A DNA stretch of 5,818 nucleotides from assembly GCA_937998635.1 (NCBI GenBank), contig CALLDA010000149.1:1-5818 (forward strand), in the 5' to 3' direction. The number at the start of each line of letters is the position of its first letter. The stretch's first letter is position 1. Made by a program: the position numbers and the translations under genes. Shown piece by piece: positions 1 to 5,818 of the stretch. Under the pieces are notes generated by a model. It had not been told where the DNA came from. It worked only from the letters and a program-made list of their open reading frames with translations, and made no database searches. The stretch is from an uncultured Pseudomonadales bacterium. GTDB taxonomy: Bacteria > Pseudomonadota > Gammaproteobacteria > Pseudomonadales > Porticoccaceae.

Positions 1-993
1 CTACTGCAGGCAGGGTGGTTTCCGACGGAAGAATCTGAGCAGGCTTCGACGGCGACCATCGTTGCCAGCGGTATTGGTGGTTTCCCCACGATTACCCAGG
101 CTCAAAATACTTTGATGGAGCGGGGCTATAAGCGTATTTCACCCTTTGTGGTGCCCGCGTTTCTGGCGAATATGGCGTCGGGCAATGTGTCGATTAAATA
201 CGGCTTTAAAGGCCCTCTGGGCGCGCCAGTGACTGCTTGTGCAGCGGGCATACAGGCTATCGGTGACGGCCTGAGAATGATTCGTAGTGGTGAGGCTCAG
301 ATCGCCCTGGTAGGTGGTGCCGAAGCCTGTGTCGACCCGCTGTCTATGGCGGGCTTTAATGCGCTGAAGGCCTTGTCCACTAACAATGATGAGCCGACCA
401 AAGCATCGCGTCCTTTTGATCAGAATCGAGATGGTTTCGTGATGGGCGAGGGCGCGGGCTTGATGGTGATAGAAAGCCTTGAACATGCTCTGAGTCGCGG
501 AGCCAAACCCCTGGTGAAAATCAGCGGCTACGGTACCAGTGCAGATGCACACCATATTACCTCTGGGCCTGCCGACGGTTCAGGCGCGGCGCGGGCGGTA
601 CGAGCTGCGCTCAAGATGGCCAGCCTGAGTGCTAGCGACATTAACTATGTGAATGCCCACGCGACATCCACACCGGTCGGTGATAACGCTGAAGTCGCTA
701 CCCTGAGAAGTTTATTTGGCGATCAGGTAGGGCAGGTTCCGGTTTCATCAACGAAATCATCGACGGGCCATTTGTTGGGTGCGGCGGGGGGGATTGAAAG
801 CATATTTACCGCTTTGGCGGTGATGAATGATTTGTTACCACCGACCATCAATCTCGATAATGTCGATACAGCCATGGCCGATCTTGATTTTGTCCCCAAC
901 CAGGCCCGCGCTCAACAGGTCAACCACGCGCTCTGTAATGGTTTTGGTTTTGGCGGTGTTAATGCTTCGCTAATACTGAGTAAAATCAATTAG
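1..993 (+). CDS. fabF: Beta-ketoacyl-ACP synthase II (FabF-type ketosynthase), 5'-truncated by window edge
   Basis: This cytosolic condensing enzyme of type II fatty acid synthesis joins malonyl-ACP to a growing acyl-ACP with loss of CO2. The frame is open from base 1 and codes for 330 residues before TAG. FabF proteins are about 410 residues, so roughly 80 N-terminal residues lie outside, and the ATG at 112 is internal. All three catalytic residues are visible: the nucleophile Cys in VTACAAG (codon 238-240), the first His in NAHATSTPVGD (658-660) and the second His in STGHLLGAAGG (769-771), with the conserved Lys of SSTKS at 754-756. The C-terminal FGFGGVNASLIL motif is intact. The usual HGTSTP motif reads HATSTP, which I recall from FabF paralogues and mitochondrial KAS. 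No fatty-acid gene follows; the next gene converges on it. The ketosynthase call is very secure. Whether it is the housekeeping FabF or a paralogue (FabF2-like) is open. Confidence 0.95.
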   Translation, partial: LLQAGWFPTEESEQASTATIVASGIGGFPTITQAQNTLMERGYKRISPFVVPAFLANMASGNVSIKYGFKGPLGAPVTACAAGIQAIGDGLRMIRSGEAQIALVGGAEACVDPLSMAGFNALKALSTNNDEPTKASRPFDQNRDGFVMGEGAGLMVIESLEHALSRGAKPLVKISGYGTSADAHHITSGPADGSGAARAVRAALKMASLSASDINYVNAHATSTPVGDNAEVATLRSLFGDQVGQVPVSSTKSSTGHLLGAAGGIESIFTALAVMNDLLPPTINLDNVDTAMADLDFVPNQARAQQVNHALCNGFGFGGVNASLILSKIN

Positions 994-1031
994 ATAAATA
1001 ACTATTGTGATATTTTACTTGCAGCTATATC

Positions 1032-1058
1032 GGGGCTTAATACTCAGCCCCTTTCCTT
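1032..1058 (+). terminator. Terminator-like hairpin between convergent genes
   Basis: GGGGCT (1032-1037) and AGCCCC (1046-1051) form a perfect 6-bp GC-rich stem with an 8-base loop, followed by TTTCCTT. It starts 39 bases after the ketosynthase stop, so it probably ends that transcript. The T-tract is interrupted by CC, so it is not an ideal intrinsic terminator. Read on the minus strand, the hairpin lies just past the ABC exporter stop codon but has no T-run after it, so it could serve that gene only weakly. Confidence 0.5.
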
Positions 1059-2961
1059 ACCCTTCTTGCTCTTCCTCTTCGCGAAATTGCACCGCAGCCA
1101 GGCGGGCATAGAGTTCACTATCTTTTAACAATTGCTGGTGAGTGCCTCTGGCGACAGCTTTGCCCTCATCCATAACGATGATTTGATCGGCGTGAAGGGT
1201 GGTCGACAGACGATGAGCAATAATCAAAGTGGTACGGTTTTCCATCAGCTTATCGAGGGCGAGCTGAACCTGTTGTTCGCTGTGAGTGTCCAGAGCGCTT
1301 GTGGCTTCGTCCAGTAGCAACAAGCGAGGATTCTTCAGGATGGCCCGGGCGATGGCGATGCGCTGCTTTTGTCCACCCGATAGCCGCACTCCTTGCTCAC
1401 CCAAATAACTGCCATAGCCTTCTGGCAGGGTCTCGATAAACTCATCGGCATAGGCGGCACGGGCGGCGGTGCGAACTTCTTCATCACTGGCATCGGGCTT
1501 GCCATAGCGGATGTTATGGGCGACGTCGGCGCTAAATAGTGCCGGATGCTGTGAAACCACGCCCAGTTGCTGGCGCAAATCGCTCGGTGTCAGATCACGA
1601 ATATCAGTGCCGCCCAGATAAATACCGCCGGATTGCGGATCGTAAAAACGTTGCAGTAATTCAAAAATGGTCGATTTTCCGGCCCCGGATGGCCCCACCA
1701 GGGCAATGATCTTGCCTTCCTCGATATCGATAGATAAATCGTCCAGGGCTTTTTGATCGGGTCGCGAAGGATAGTTGAATGAAACCCCCTTGAATTCTAT
1801 TTGTGCGGGCAGTTCGCTGGTAGACACAGCGGGCCTGGATTCAGTGGGATTAGTTCCAGGGGGCTTAAACGGTGCGCAGATTGTCGCCTCAGCCGTCATC
1901 AGGTCGACCAGGCGATCAGTGGCGCCCACAGCACGTTGCAGATCACCATAGACCTCAGACATGGTAGCGACACCCACGGCGACCAGCAGGGCATAGAATA
2001 CGAAAGCGCCCAGGTCACCGGCCGTCATCGAGCCTTCTAATACATCATTGCCACCGATCCAGAGCATGCCGCTGAGGGAACCAAAGACCAGCAGAATAAC
2101 CGCCGCCATCAATATGGCGCGCTGAAGAATACGCCGCTTAGCGATGGCAAAGGCGCTATCTACCTCCTTACCGAAGGCTGATTTTTCATAATCCTCACGG
2201 GTGTAGCTTTGCACGGTTTTAATATGCTGGATGATTTCACCCGCGTAAGTGCCGACACTGGCTATAGAGTCCTGACTACTCTTCGAAAGCGTGCGCACTC
2301 GCCGACCAAATATCAGAATCGGCAGGAGAATTAGTGGCACACAGCCGATAATGATGAGTGTGAGCTTAAGGTTGGTGATAAGGAGAATGATCAGGGCACC
2401 AACAGTAGAAATGGAGCTGCGTAAAGCCAGTGAAAATGAACTGCCAACGATGGTTTGCAAAAGCGTGGTATCGGTGGTCAGACGAGACATAATTTCGCCG
2501 CTACGATTATCATCAAAATACCCAGGACTCAGACCAACGACGTTATTGAAAACAGCGCTGCGAATATCCGCGCTAACCCGTTCCCCCAGCCATGAGACCA
2601 GATAAAAGCGCACAAACGTTCCTATCGCCATAAATACCGACAGGGTCAGCAGTAGATACACCCCCTGGCGAAGTTGACTCACTGAGCCTGCAACAAAGCC
2701 TTCATCGATGACCATGCGTACACCCTGACCCAGGCTCAGGGTGATGCCAGCGGTAATCAACAGGGCGATAATAGCTCCGATCCACCGCAAGCGATAAGGT
2801 GCGACCAGGCGCAGTAAATGGACAATCGATGAACGCCGCGTTGATCGGGGCTTCTCCTCATCAGGCATTGCAGCGGTAGGTACTGTCTCAGGGGTTATTT
2901 GAGCGAGAGCTTCAGCATTAGAGTCAAGGCCAGCTTCGGTAGATATATTACTGTTCGGCAT
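1057..2961 (-). CDS. MsbA-like ABC exporter half-transporter (fused permease and ATPase)
   Basis: This inner-membrane exporter is expected to work as a homodimer, moving a lipid, drug or other hydrophobic substrate outward using ATP. The 634 residues comprise a hydrophilic N-terminal tail (about 1-45), a six-helix transmembrane domain (hydrophobic stretches near 60-79, 100-121, 175-197, 200-219, 280-301 and 312-335), and a C-terminal nucleotide-binding domain from about 388. The ATPase is complete: Walker A GPSGAGKST (423-431), Q-loop Gln471, signature LSGGQ (527-531), Walker B LLLLDE with Glu552, D-loop SALD and switch His583. It is about 50 residues longer than E. coli MsbA, through the N-terminal tail and a Pro/Ser/Thr-rich linker near 360-387. 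It ends in the acidic REEEEQEG. The family resembles the 'MsbA-related permease/ATP-binding' group; the substrate cannot be read from sequence. The ATG at 2961 is the farthest upstream plausible start but has no clear Shine-Dalgarno site; Met32 also lacks one. It is probably transcribed alone. Confidence 0.93.
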   Translation of the reverse strand: MPNSNISTEAGLDSNAEALAQITPETVPTAAMPDEEKPRSTRRSSIVHLLRLVAPYRLRWIGAIIALLITAGITLSLGQGVRMVIDEGFVAGSVSQLRQGVYLLLTLSVFMAIGTFVRFYLVSWLGERVSADIRSAVFNNVVGLSPGYFDDNRSGEIMSRLTTDTTLLQTIVGSSFSLALRSSISTVGALIILLITNLKLTLIIIGCVPLILLPILIFGRRVRTLSKSSQDSIASVGTYAGEIIQHIKTVQSYTREDYEKSAFGKEVDSAFAIAKRRILQRAILMAAVILLVFGSLSGMLWIGGNDVLEGSMTAGDLGAFVFYALLVAVGVATMSEVYGDLQRAVGATDRLVDLMTAEATICAPFKPPGTNPTESRPAVSTSELPAQIEFKGVSFNYPSRPDQKALDDLSIDIEEGKIIALVGPSGAGKSTIFELLQRFYDPQSGGIYLGGTDIRDLTPSDLRQQLGVVSQHPALFSADVAHNIRYGKPDASDEEVRTAARAAYADEFIETLPEGYGSYLGEQGVRLSGGQKQRIAIARAILKNPRLLLLDEATSALDTHSEQQVQLALDKLMENRTTLIIAHRLSTTLHADQIIVMDEGKAVARGTHQQLLKDSELYARLAAVQFREEEEQEG

Positions 2962-2990
2962 AGAGAGGCATTAATAGGGTAGGGGTGCGC

Positions 2991-2996
2991 ATCATA
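2991..2996 (-). promoter_or_regulatory. Possible -10 element for the ABC exporter gene
   Basis: On the minus strand TATGAT (five of six matches to TATAAT) is preceded by TG one base upstream, as TTTGTATGAT, and by a run of seven T. It lies about 30 bases upstream of the exporter ATG, which would give a short leader. No good -35 hexamer is found at 16-18 bases; the best nearby sequence is TAGACA at a spacing of 22. This is a weak call based on one hexamer. Confidence 0.25.
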
Positions 2997-3152
2997 CAAA
3001 AAAAGCCACCGGATTTTGTGTCTATATTGGTTTTCTATTGTTTTGATCGGTCTTCGAATAAGGTGTGCATCTATGCAATCTAGATAGAGGCTCTAGCTGC
3101 AGGATGAACTTATGAGTACTGGCCAACCAGGAAAACTACAGGGTTGTCGTCC

Positions 3153-3191
3153 CAAGAGAAACTGCTAGCACCCGTATAAAGCAGTGTGCTA
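3153..3191 (-). terminator. Weak terminator-like hairpin after the DUF4197 gene
   Basis: About 50 bases downstream of the DUF4197 stop, the minus strand can fold ACTGC with GCAGT (arms at 3181-3185 and 3161-3165), followed by TTCTCTTG. An alternative 6-bp stem, TAGCAC/GTGCTA (3186-3191 and 3166-3171), overlaps it. Both stems are short with loops of about 15 bases, and the T-tract is imperfect. This may end the DUF4197 transcript, but it could be chance. Confidence 0.25.
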
Positions 3192-3239
3192 AGTAGTCGA
3201 TTCGAGTGAGGTTTTGTTAGGTTTAAGGCGCGGATAAGG

Positions 3240-4013
3240 TTATTTTGCCGTTGCAAACACCTTCTTAAGCAGATCAGTCGTTCGGGCCACTGGGTTCTCC
3301 CGAATACGTTGTTCCTCTGCTGCAATCAACTGGAATAGACCATTGGTAGCTTGTTCAGTTACGTAGTTATCAAGGTTGACGGCATCTGCATCGATGGTTT
3401 TGCCCAGAAAACCTGCTTTGCTAAACATGTTTTTGTAAGCACTGGTGACACCGACTGTGTCAGTGGCATTTTTAACGATTGGTTTCATCAACTCTTGAAG
3501 TTGCGCGCCGCTGTATTTCTGCAAGTATTGAGTGGCCGCATCATCAGGGCCTTTGAGAACCGTCTGGGCATCTTCAAGGGACATATTGCTGATGGTATTC
3601 ACAAATAAGTCGGTGGCCTGGGGTACGGCTTGTTCAGCGGCGCGGTTCATGGAGGTAATAAAATTATCCGCCACAGCACCCTGACCGATGGCACGCAGGC
3701 CTGTCTCCAGGGTTTGAAGTTTTTCAGGTAAAGGAATCCTCACTTCCGGATTGCCGAGAAAGCCGTCTTCTTTACCGAGGCTATCAATGGCGGTTCTGGA
3801 CCCCTGAATTAACGCTTCTTTCAAACCCGCAACCATGTCGCTATTTGACAGGGCGGAAACAGCCGAATCATTCAGCGTGCCTGCTTGCTCAGGGGTGATT
3901 ACCTCCTGGGCTTTACCCAGCAAGCTTTTCCAGTCGGCCTTGCTGTAGATCGGAGCAGTGAGGAGGGCGGAGACAACAATAATTGCTGGTAAACTTTTAT
4001 ATCGCTTGTTCAT
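3240..4013 (-). CDS. DUF4197 domain protein, predicted secreted to the periplasm
   Basis: This 257-residue protein belongs to the DUF4197 family, whose function is unknown to me. Residues 1-26 look like a Sec signal peptide: basic start MNKRYK, hydrophobic stretch near 8-23, and a likely signal peptidase I site SKA|DW after Ala26. There is no lipobox Cys, so a soluble periplasmic protein of about 231 residues is expected. Family hallmarks are all present: the LSNSDMVAGLKEAL segment (55-68), DGFLGNPEVRIPLP (83-96), MNRAAEQAVP (122-131) and DDAATQYL (157-164). The mature part appears largely helical and has no known catalytic motif. The start at 4013 is chosen because AGGAG lies five bases upstream and the signal peptide begins there. 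The frame stays open to 4241, but that extension has no family character and overlaps the neighbouring gene. It lies 118 bp downstream of the SDR gene and may have its own promoter. Confidence 0.9.
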   Translation of the reverse strand: MNKRYKSLPAIIVVSALLTAPIYSKADWKSLLGKAQEVITPEQAGTLNDSAVSALSNSDMVAGLKEALIQGSRTAIDSLGKEDGFLGNPEVRIPLPEKLQTLETGLRAIGQGAVADNFITSMNRAAEQAVPQATDLFVNTISNMSLEDAQTVLKGPDDAATQYLQKYSGAQLQELMKPIVKNATDTVGVTSAYKNMFSKAGFLGKTIDADAVNLDNYVTEQATNGLFQLIAAEEQRIRENPVARTTDLLKKVFATAK

Positions 4014-4018
4014 GTTGT

Positions 4019-4023
4019 CTCCT
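4019..4023 (-). promoter_or_regulatory. Ribosome binding site that sets the DUF4197 start
   Basis: AGGAG on the minus strand lies five bases before ATG 4011-4013. It favours this start over the upstream in-frame ATG at 4241, because translation from here begins exactly with the signal peptide. Confidence 0.8.
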
Positions 4024-4076
4024 GACTCTGTGCGCTCGACCTTAGGCATCGAAGAATAGCTGGCTATGATGGTTTG

Positions 4077-4139
4077 GGCAGTATAGCCCTGGTTCCGATG
4101 CCTGGTATCAATACCAGGTACAGATAACTGCCTAGGCAG
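4077..4139. repeat. Nested inverted repeats between the SDR and DUF4197 genes
   Basis: Three dyads lie within 63 bases. The inner one is a perfect 8-bp inverted repeat CCTGGTAT-CA-ATACCAGG (4101-4118). The outer pair is GGCAGT (4077-4082) and ACTGCC (4127-4132), which encloses it. A perfect 12-bp palindrome CTGCCTAGGCAG (4128-4139) spans the SDR stop codon. A further partial copy of the inner arm, CCTGG, occurs at 4088-4092. No T-tract follows on either strand, so this is not a standard intrinsic terminator. It could be an operator for the DUF4197 gene or an mRNA 3' end structure protecting the SDR transcript. Confidence 0.5.
4080..4111 (-). promoter_or_regulatory. Possible promoter of the DUF4197 gene overlapping an inverted repeat
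   Basis: On the minus strand TTGATA (4106-4111, five of six to the -35 consensus) and TATACT (4080-4085, five of six to the -10 consensus) are separated by 20 bases, longer than the optimal 17. The -35 hexamer lies at the centre of the CCTGGTAT/ATACCAGG dyad, so a protein bound there would block or modify polymerase binding. The long spacer suggests either a weak promoter that needs an activator, or chance. Confidence 0.3.
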
Positions 4140-4896
4140 CCGCCATGCCACCGTCCACCGGAAATGCGACACCAGTGACATAAGAGGCCTGTTCTGAGCA
4201 CAGCCACACTGCGGCATTGGCAATTTCTGAAGGTTCACCAAAGCGGCGCAGCAGGGTTAGTTTTTCCATGTGCTCACGAGCAGCCTCATTTTCACCAATG
4301 GCGCTCTTCAACAGAGCTGTGCCTATGGGACCCGGGCAAACCGCATTGACTCGAATGTTTTTTGACGCCAGCTCTATCGCCCCGGTTTTGGTCAGGCCGA
4401 TAACGCCGTGTTTGGCAGCGACATAAGCACCGCTATTACGCACGCCTTCTAAACCCGCAAAAGATGAGGTGGTGACAATAGCGCCGCCGTCACCCTGGGC
4501 GATCAACTGTCGGGCAACGTGCTTCATGGATAACCAGGCACCTTTTAAATTGACGGCGTAGTTGAAGTCGAAATTTTCGACGGTGTCGTTGACAACTGAA
4601 GCGCCTTCACCGGGCGCGCCCGCATTGTTGTGTGCGCAGTCCAGACGACCAAAGGCTTCGACGGCTTTTGCTATCAGAGCTTCTACCTGGGCTTCGTCGC
4701 TAATATCGCAGTGCTGGAATATAGCTTCACCGCCCGCGTCTTTTATTAACTGAACGGTTTTTTCACCCTCCGCATCGTTAAGGTCGGATACCACGACTTT
4801 TGCGCCTTCGCGAACAAAGGCCAATGCCGAGGCCCGACCAATGCCGCCGCCTGCGCCGGTCACCAGGGCGACTTTACCTGCTACTAATCCGCTCAT
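4132..4896 (-). CDS. Classical SDR-family NAD(P)-dependent oxidoreductase
   Basis: This complete 254-residue classical short-chain dehydrogenase/reductase is a cytosolic Rossmann-fold enzyme that interconverts an alcohol and a ketone. The cofactor motif TGAGGGIG is at 13-20, and Asp38 ends the second strand (VVVSD), which favours NAD(H) over NADP(H). NNAG is at 90-93. The catalytic tetrad is intact: Asn116, Ser145, Tyr158 and Lys162 in YVAAK. The PGPIGT segment (188-193) and C-terminal VTGVAFPVDGG are typical. Length is standard for the family. The ATG at 4896 follows GAGGA with seven bases between them. The gene lies 54 bp downstream of the epimerase-like gene on the same strand, so the two are probably co-transcribed. 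It resembles SDRs annotated as glucose, cyclic-alcohol or dihydrodiol dehydrogenases. Such labels are unreliable here and the substrate is unknown. Confidence 0.93.
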   Translation of the reverse strand: MSGLVAGKVALVTGAGGGIGRASALAFVREGAKVVVSDLNDAEGEKTVQLIKDAGGEAIFQHCDISDEAQVEALIAKAVEAFGRLDCAHNNAGAPGEGASVVNDTVENFDFNYAVNLKGAWLSMKHVARQLIAQGDGGAIVTTSSFAGLEGVRNSGAYVAAKHGVIGLTKTGAIELASKNIRVNAVCPGPIGTALLKSAIGENEAAREHMEKLTLLRRFGEPSEIANAAVWLCSEQASYVTGVAFPVDGGMAAA

Positions 4897-4903
4897 ACTT
4901 GTT

Positions 4904-4908
4904 TCCTC
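4904..4908 (-). promoter_or_regulatory. Ribosome binding site of the SDR gene
   Basis: GAGGA on the minus strand lies seven bases before ATG 4894-4896. It sits in a 54-base A/C-rich spacer after the epimerase-like gene. That spacer has no hairpin or terminator, which supports co-transcription of the two genes. Confidence 0.75.
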
Positions 4909-4950
4909 AATGATTTTGATTGTTGGTTTTGATGGTGTTTTTGGACGCGA

Positions 4951-5818
4951 CTAGCGCCCGCGATGATCTGGTCCCTGGCCCGGTTTTTTGGGGTGGGCGT
5001 AGGAGTGATAATACTTGGGTTTCTCGAAGGGCACTTCTGCTTTAATCGCCTCGATGCTTTTGGTGAAAGCCGTCATTAATCTGTCTTCGGCCGGGTAGTT
5101 AAAAGGATCGGGATAATTGGGGTATTCTTCCTCCGTAACCGGATTCTCGACGTACCAGTTAACGTTTTCCTGAATAGCTTGTTCGGCGGATATCAGGTCG
5201 CGATAACCCAGCTCGTTTCGAGCTTTACTGCCATCCAGAAAGCAGTGATTGCCGACATCCAGCAGACGGGTTAGCGGTTCGGCGGGTGCGCCCAGCTCTT
5301 TGGGTACGGAGAAAATGTCCAGCTTTCTGCCAGCAAAGGTCGAGACCAGCTCCATCCACTGGCGCATGGTGTATTGATCTTCATCCACACAGTTGTAGAC
5401 CTGATTTTTACTCTCGGCAGGTTTGTCGATAGCGAGCAGAAGATATTGAGCGGCATTGCGCGCCGCACAGCGAGTGGTGATCATCAAGCCACTCTCTGGG
5501 AGGATCATATGGCTGCGACCATCCAGGACGCGTTTGATCACCGACCAGTCCATAGGGTTGGGCTGGCGCGGGCCGTAAATTGCGGGGTAACGGAAATAGG
5601 TACTGTTGAATGCGCCGCTCTCACCGAGATCCAGGACATGACGTTCGGTCTCATAAATCAGGTTGCCGAACTTTGCCGCTTTAGAATCACTCGGCTCAGT
5701 CATTAGCGGTTCGGCTTCTGAAGTCGGGACTTTCAGCCCGTAAGGATGGTTATCTTCGGGATTTAATAAACCCCTATAGACCGGAATACCGCCCACCGCA
5801 AGAAAGCGCTCGCAGCGA
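4951..5818 (-). CDS. NAD-dependent epimerase/dehydratase family protein (extended SDR, atypical active site), N-terminus beyond window
   Basis: The 288 visible residues cover the central and C-terminal parts of an extended SDR. The frame is open through the right edge, so the GTG at 5796 is not a start: the codons before it continue the strand (RFLAVGGIPVYRG). Roughly the first 100 residues, including the NAD-binding glycine motif, are missing. Family features are the strand ending in VYRG (visible residues 13-16), the candidate catalytic Tyr55 (codon 5653-5655), FRYPAIYGPRQPNP after it, and the C-terminal substrate domain with KARNELGYR and AIQENVNWY. The active site is odd: the Ser/Thr usually four residues before the VY tyrosine is Gly10, and the YxxxK Lys is Arg59 (YETER). 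The C-terminus is long and polar, rich in Pro, Lys and His. It probably heads an operon with the SDR gene 54 bp downstream. The family is secure; the reaction is unknown. Confidence 0.85.
   Translation of the reverse strand, partial: RCERFLAVGGIPVYRGLLNPEDNHPYGLKVPTSEAEPLMTEPSDSKAAKFGNLIYETERHVLDLGESGAFNSTYFRYPAIYGPRQPNPMDWSVIKRVLDGRSHMILPESGLMITTRCAARNAAQYLLLAIDKPAESKNQVYNCVDEDQYTMRQWMELVSTFAGRKLDIFSVPKELGAPAEPLTRLLDVGNHCFLDGSKARNELGYRDLISAEQAIQENVNWYVENPVTEEEYPNYPDPFNYPAEDRLMTAFTKSIEAIKAEVPFEKPKYYHSYAHPKKPGQGPDHRGR

Larger units (their letters stand above)
2962..3239. other. 278-bp intergenic region with small dyads, no gene seen
   Basis: This gap lies between two minus-strand genes. No reading frame here has coding character. 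It holds several short inverted repeats: TGCAT-CT-ATGCA (3066-3077), CTAGA/TCTAG (3080-3096), and a pair of mutually exclusive stems between 3161 and 3191 (ACTGC/GCAGT and TAGCAC/GTGCTA). The first two lie more than 100 bases upstream of the exporter start and could be operator sites. The last pair lies just past the DUF4197 stop codon. None matches a site I can name. Confidence 0.5.

Noticed and set aside
139..555. 138-codon open frame on the minus strand inside the ketosynthase gene
   Set aside because: It is antisense to a well-supported ketosynthase whose catalytic motifs span the region. The translation has no domain character and is rich in His, Arg and Thr, as expected of a complementary-strand shadow.
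786..792. Run of seven G in the ketosynthase as a possible frameshift site
   Set aside because: The frame is intact on both sides, and the run encodes the conserved Gly-Gly of LLGAAGG, so no shift is indicated.
2291..2605. 104-codon plus-strand frame opposite the exporter transmembrane domain
   Set aside because: The Arg-rich translation is what results from reading the complement of a membrane-domain coding region; no ribosome site or motif.
3110..3325. 71-codon minus-strand frame overlapping the DUF4197 3' end and the following gap
   Set aside because: It starts inside the DUF4197 gene in another frame, has no ribosome site or recognisable motif, and looks like a chance frame.
4080..4111. 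MerR-type promoter (20-base spacer between -35-like and -10-like elements)
   Set aside because: MerR operators sit as a dyad within the spacer, whereas here the dyad is centred on the -35 element and no merR-like gene is in the window. Kept only as a weak promoter candidate.
4014..4241. In-frame N-terminal extension of the DUF4197 reading frame by 76 residues, with an ATG at 4241
   Set aside because: It overlaps the 3' end of the SDR gene in another frame, has no family similarity, and would bury the signal peptide. ATG 4013 has a good AGGAG site and begins exactly at the signal sequence.
5374..5706. 110-codon plus-strand frame opposite the epimerase-like gene
   Set aside because: The minus-strand protein has clear extended-SDR motifs over the same bases; the plus-strand frame shows none.
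5794..5796. GTG as start of the epimerase-like gene
   Set aside because: The frame remains open through the window edge, and the preceding codons (RCERFLA) complete a typical Rossmann strand, so this Val is internal and the gene is truncated by the window.

Overview
The window is a stretch of proteobacterial chromosome, most likely from a gammaproteobacterium. The evidence is good Shine-Dalgarno sites, roughly balanced base composition, a DUF4197 periplasmic protein, an MsbA-like lipid/drug exporter half-transporter and a FabF-type ketosynthase. A marine or environmental genus would fit, but I cannot name one from sequence alone. There is no rRNA, tRNA, CRISPR array, transposase, integrase or other mobile-element signature.

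Layout: positions 1-993 (+) hold the C-terminal four fifths of a beta-ketoacyl-ACP synthase II, cut by the left edge. It converges on the minus-strand ABC exporter (1057-2961) across a 63-bp gap that carries a terminator-like hairpin. All remaining genes are on the minus strand. Read in the direction of transcription (right to left) they are: an extended-SDR 'NAD-dependent epimerase/dehydratase' family protein cut by the right edge (4951-5818); a complete classical SDR oxidoreductase 54 bp downstream (4132-4896); a secreted DUF4197 protein (3240-4013) after a 118-bp gap with nested inverted repeats; and, after a 278-bp gap, the ABC exporter.

The two SDR genes are probably one operon: short spacing, same strand, and no terminator between them. 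They plausibly act on related substrates, but nothing here identifies the substrate. The DUF4197 gene and the ABC exporter are separated by larger gaps with weak promoter-like signals, so they may be independent units. The ketosynthase is not followed by the usual fatty-acid-cluster partner genes, and its motifs (HATSTP, FGGVNAS) resemble those of FabF paralogues, so it may be a second FabF.

No convincing new multi-gene system is visible. The points most worth checking are the epimerase-like protein, which lacks the usual Ser/Thr and Lys of the SDR active site, the nested inverted repeats at 4077-4139, and the strongly conserved but functionally unassigned DUF4197 protein.
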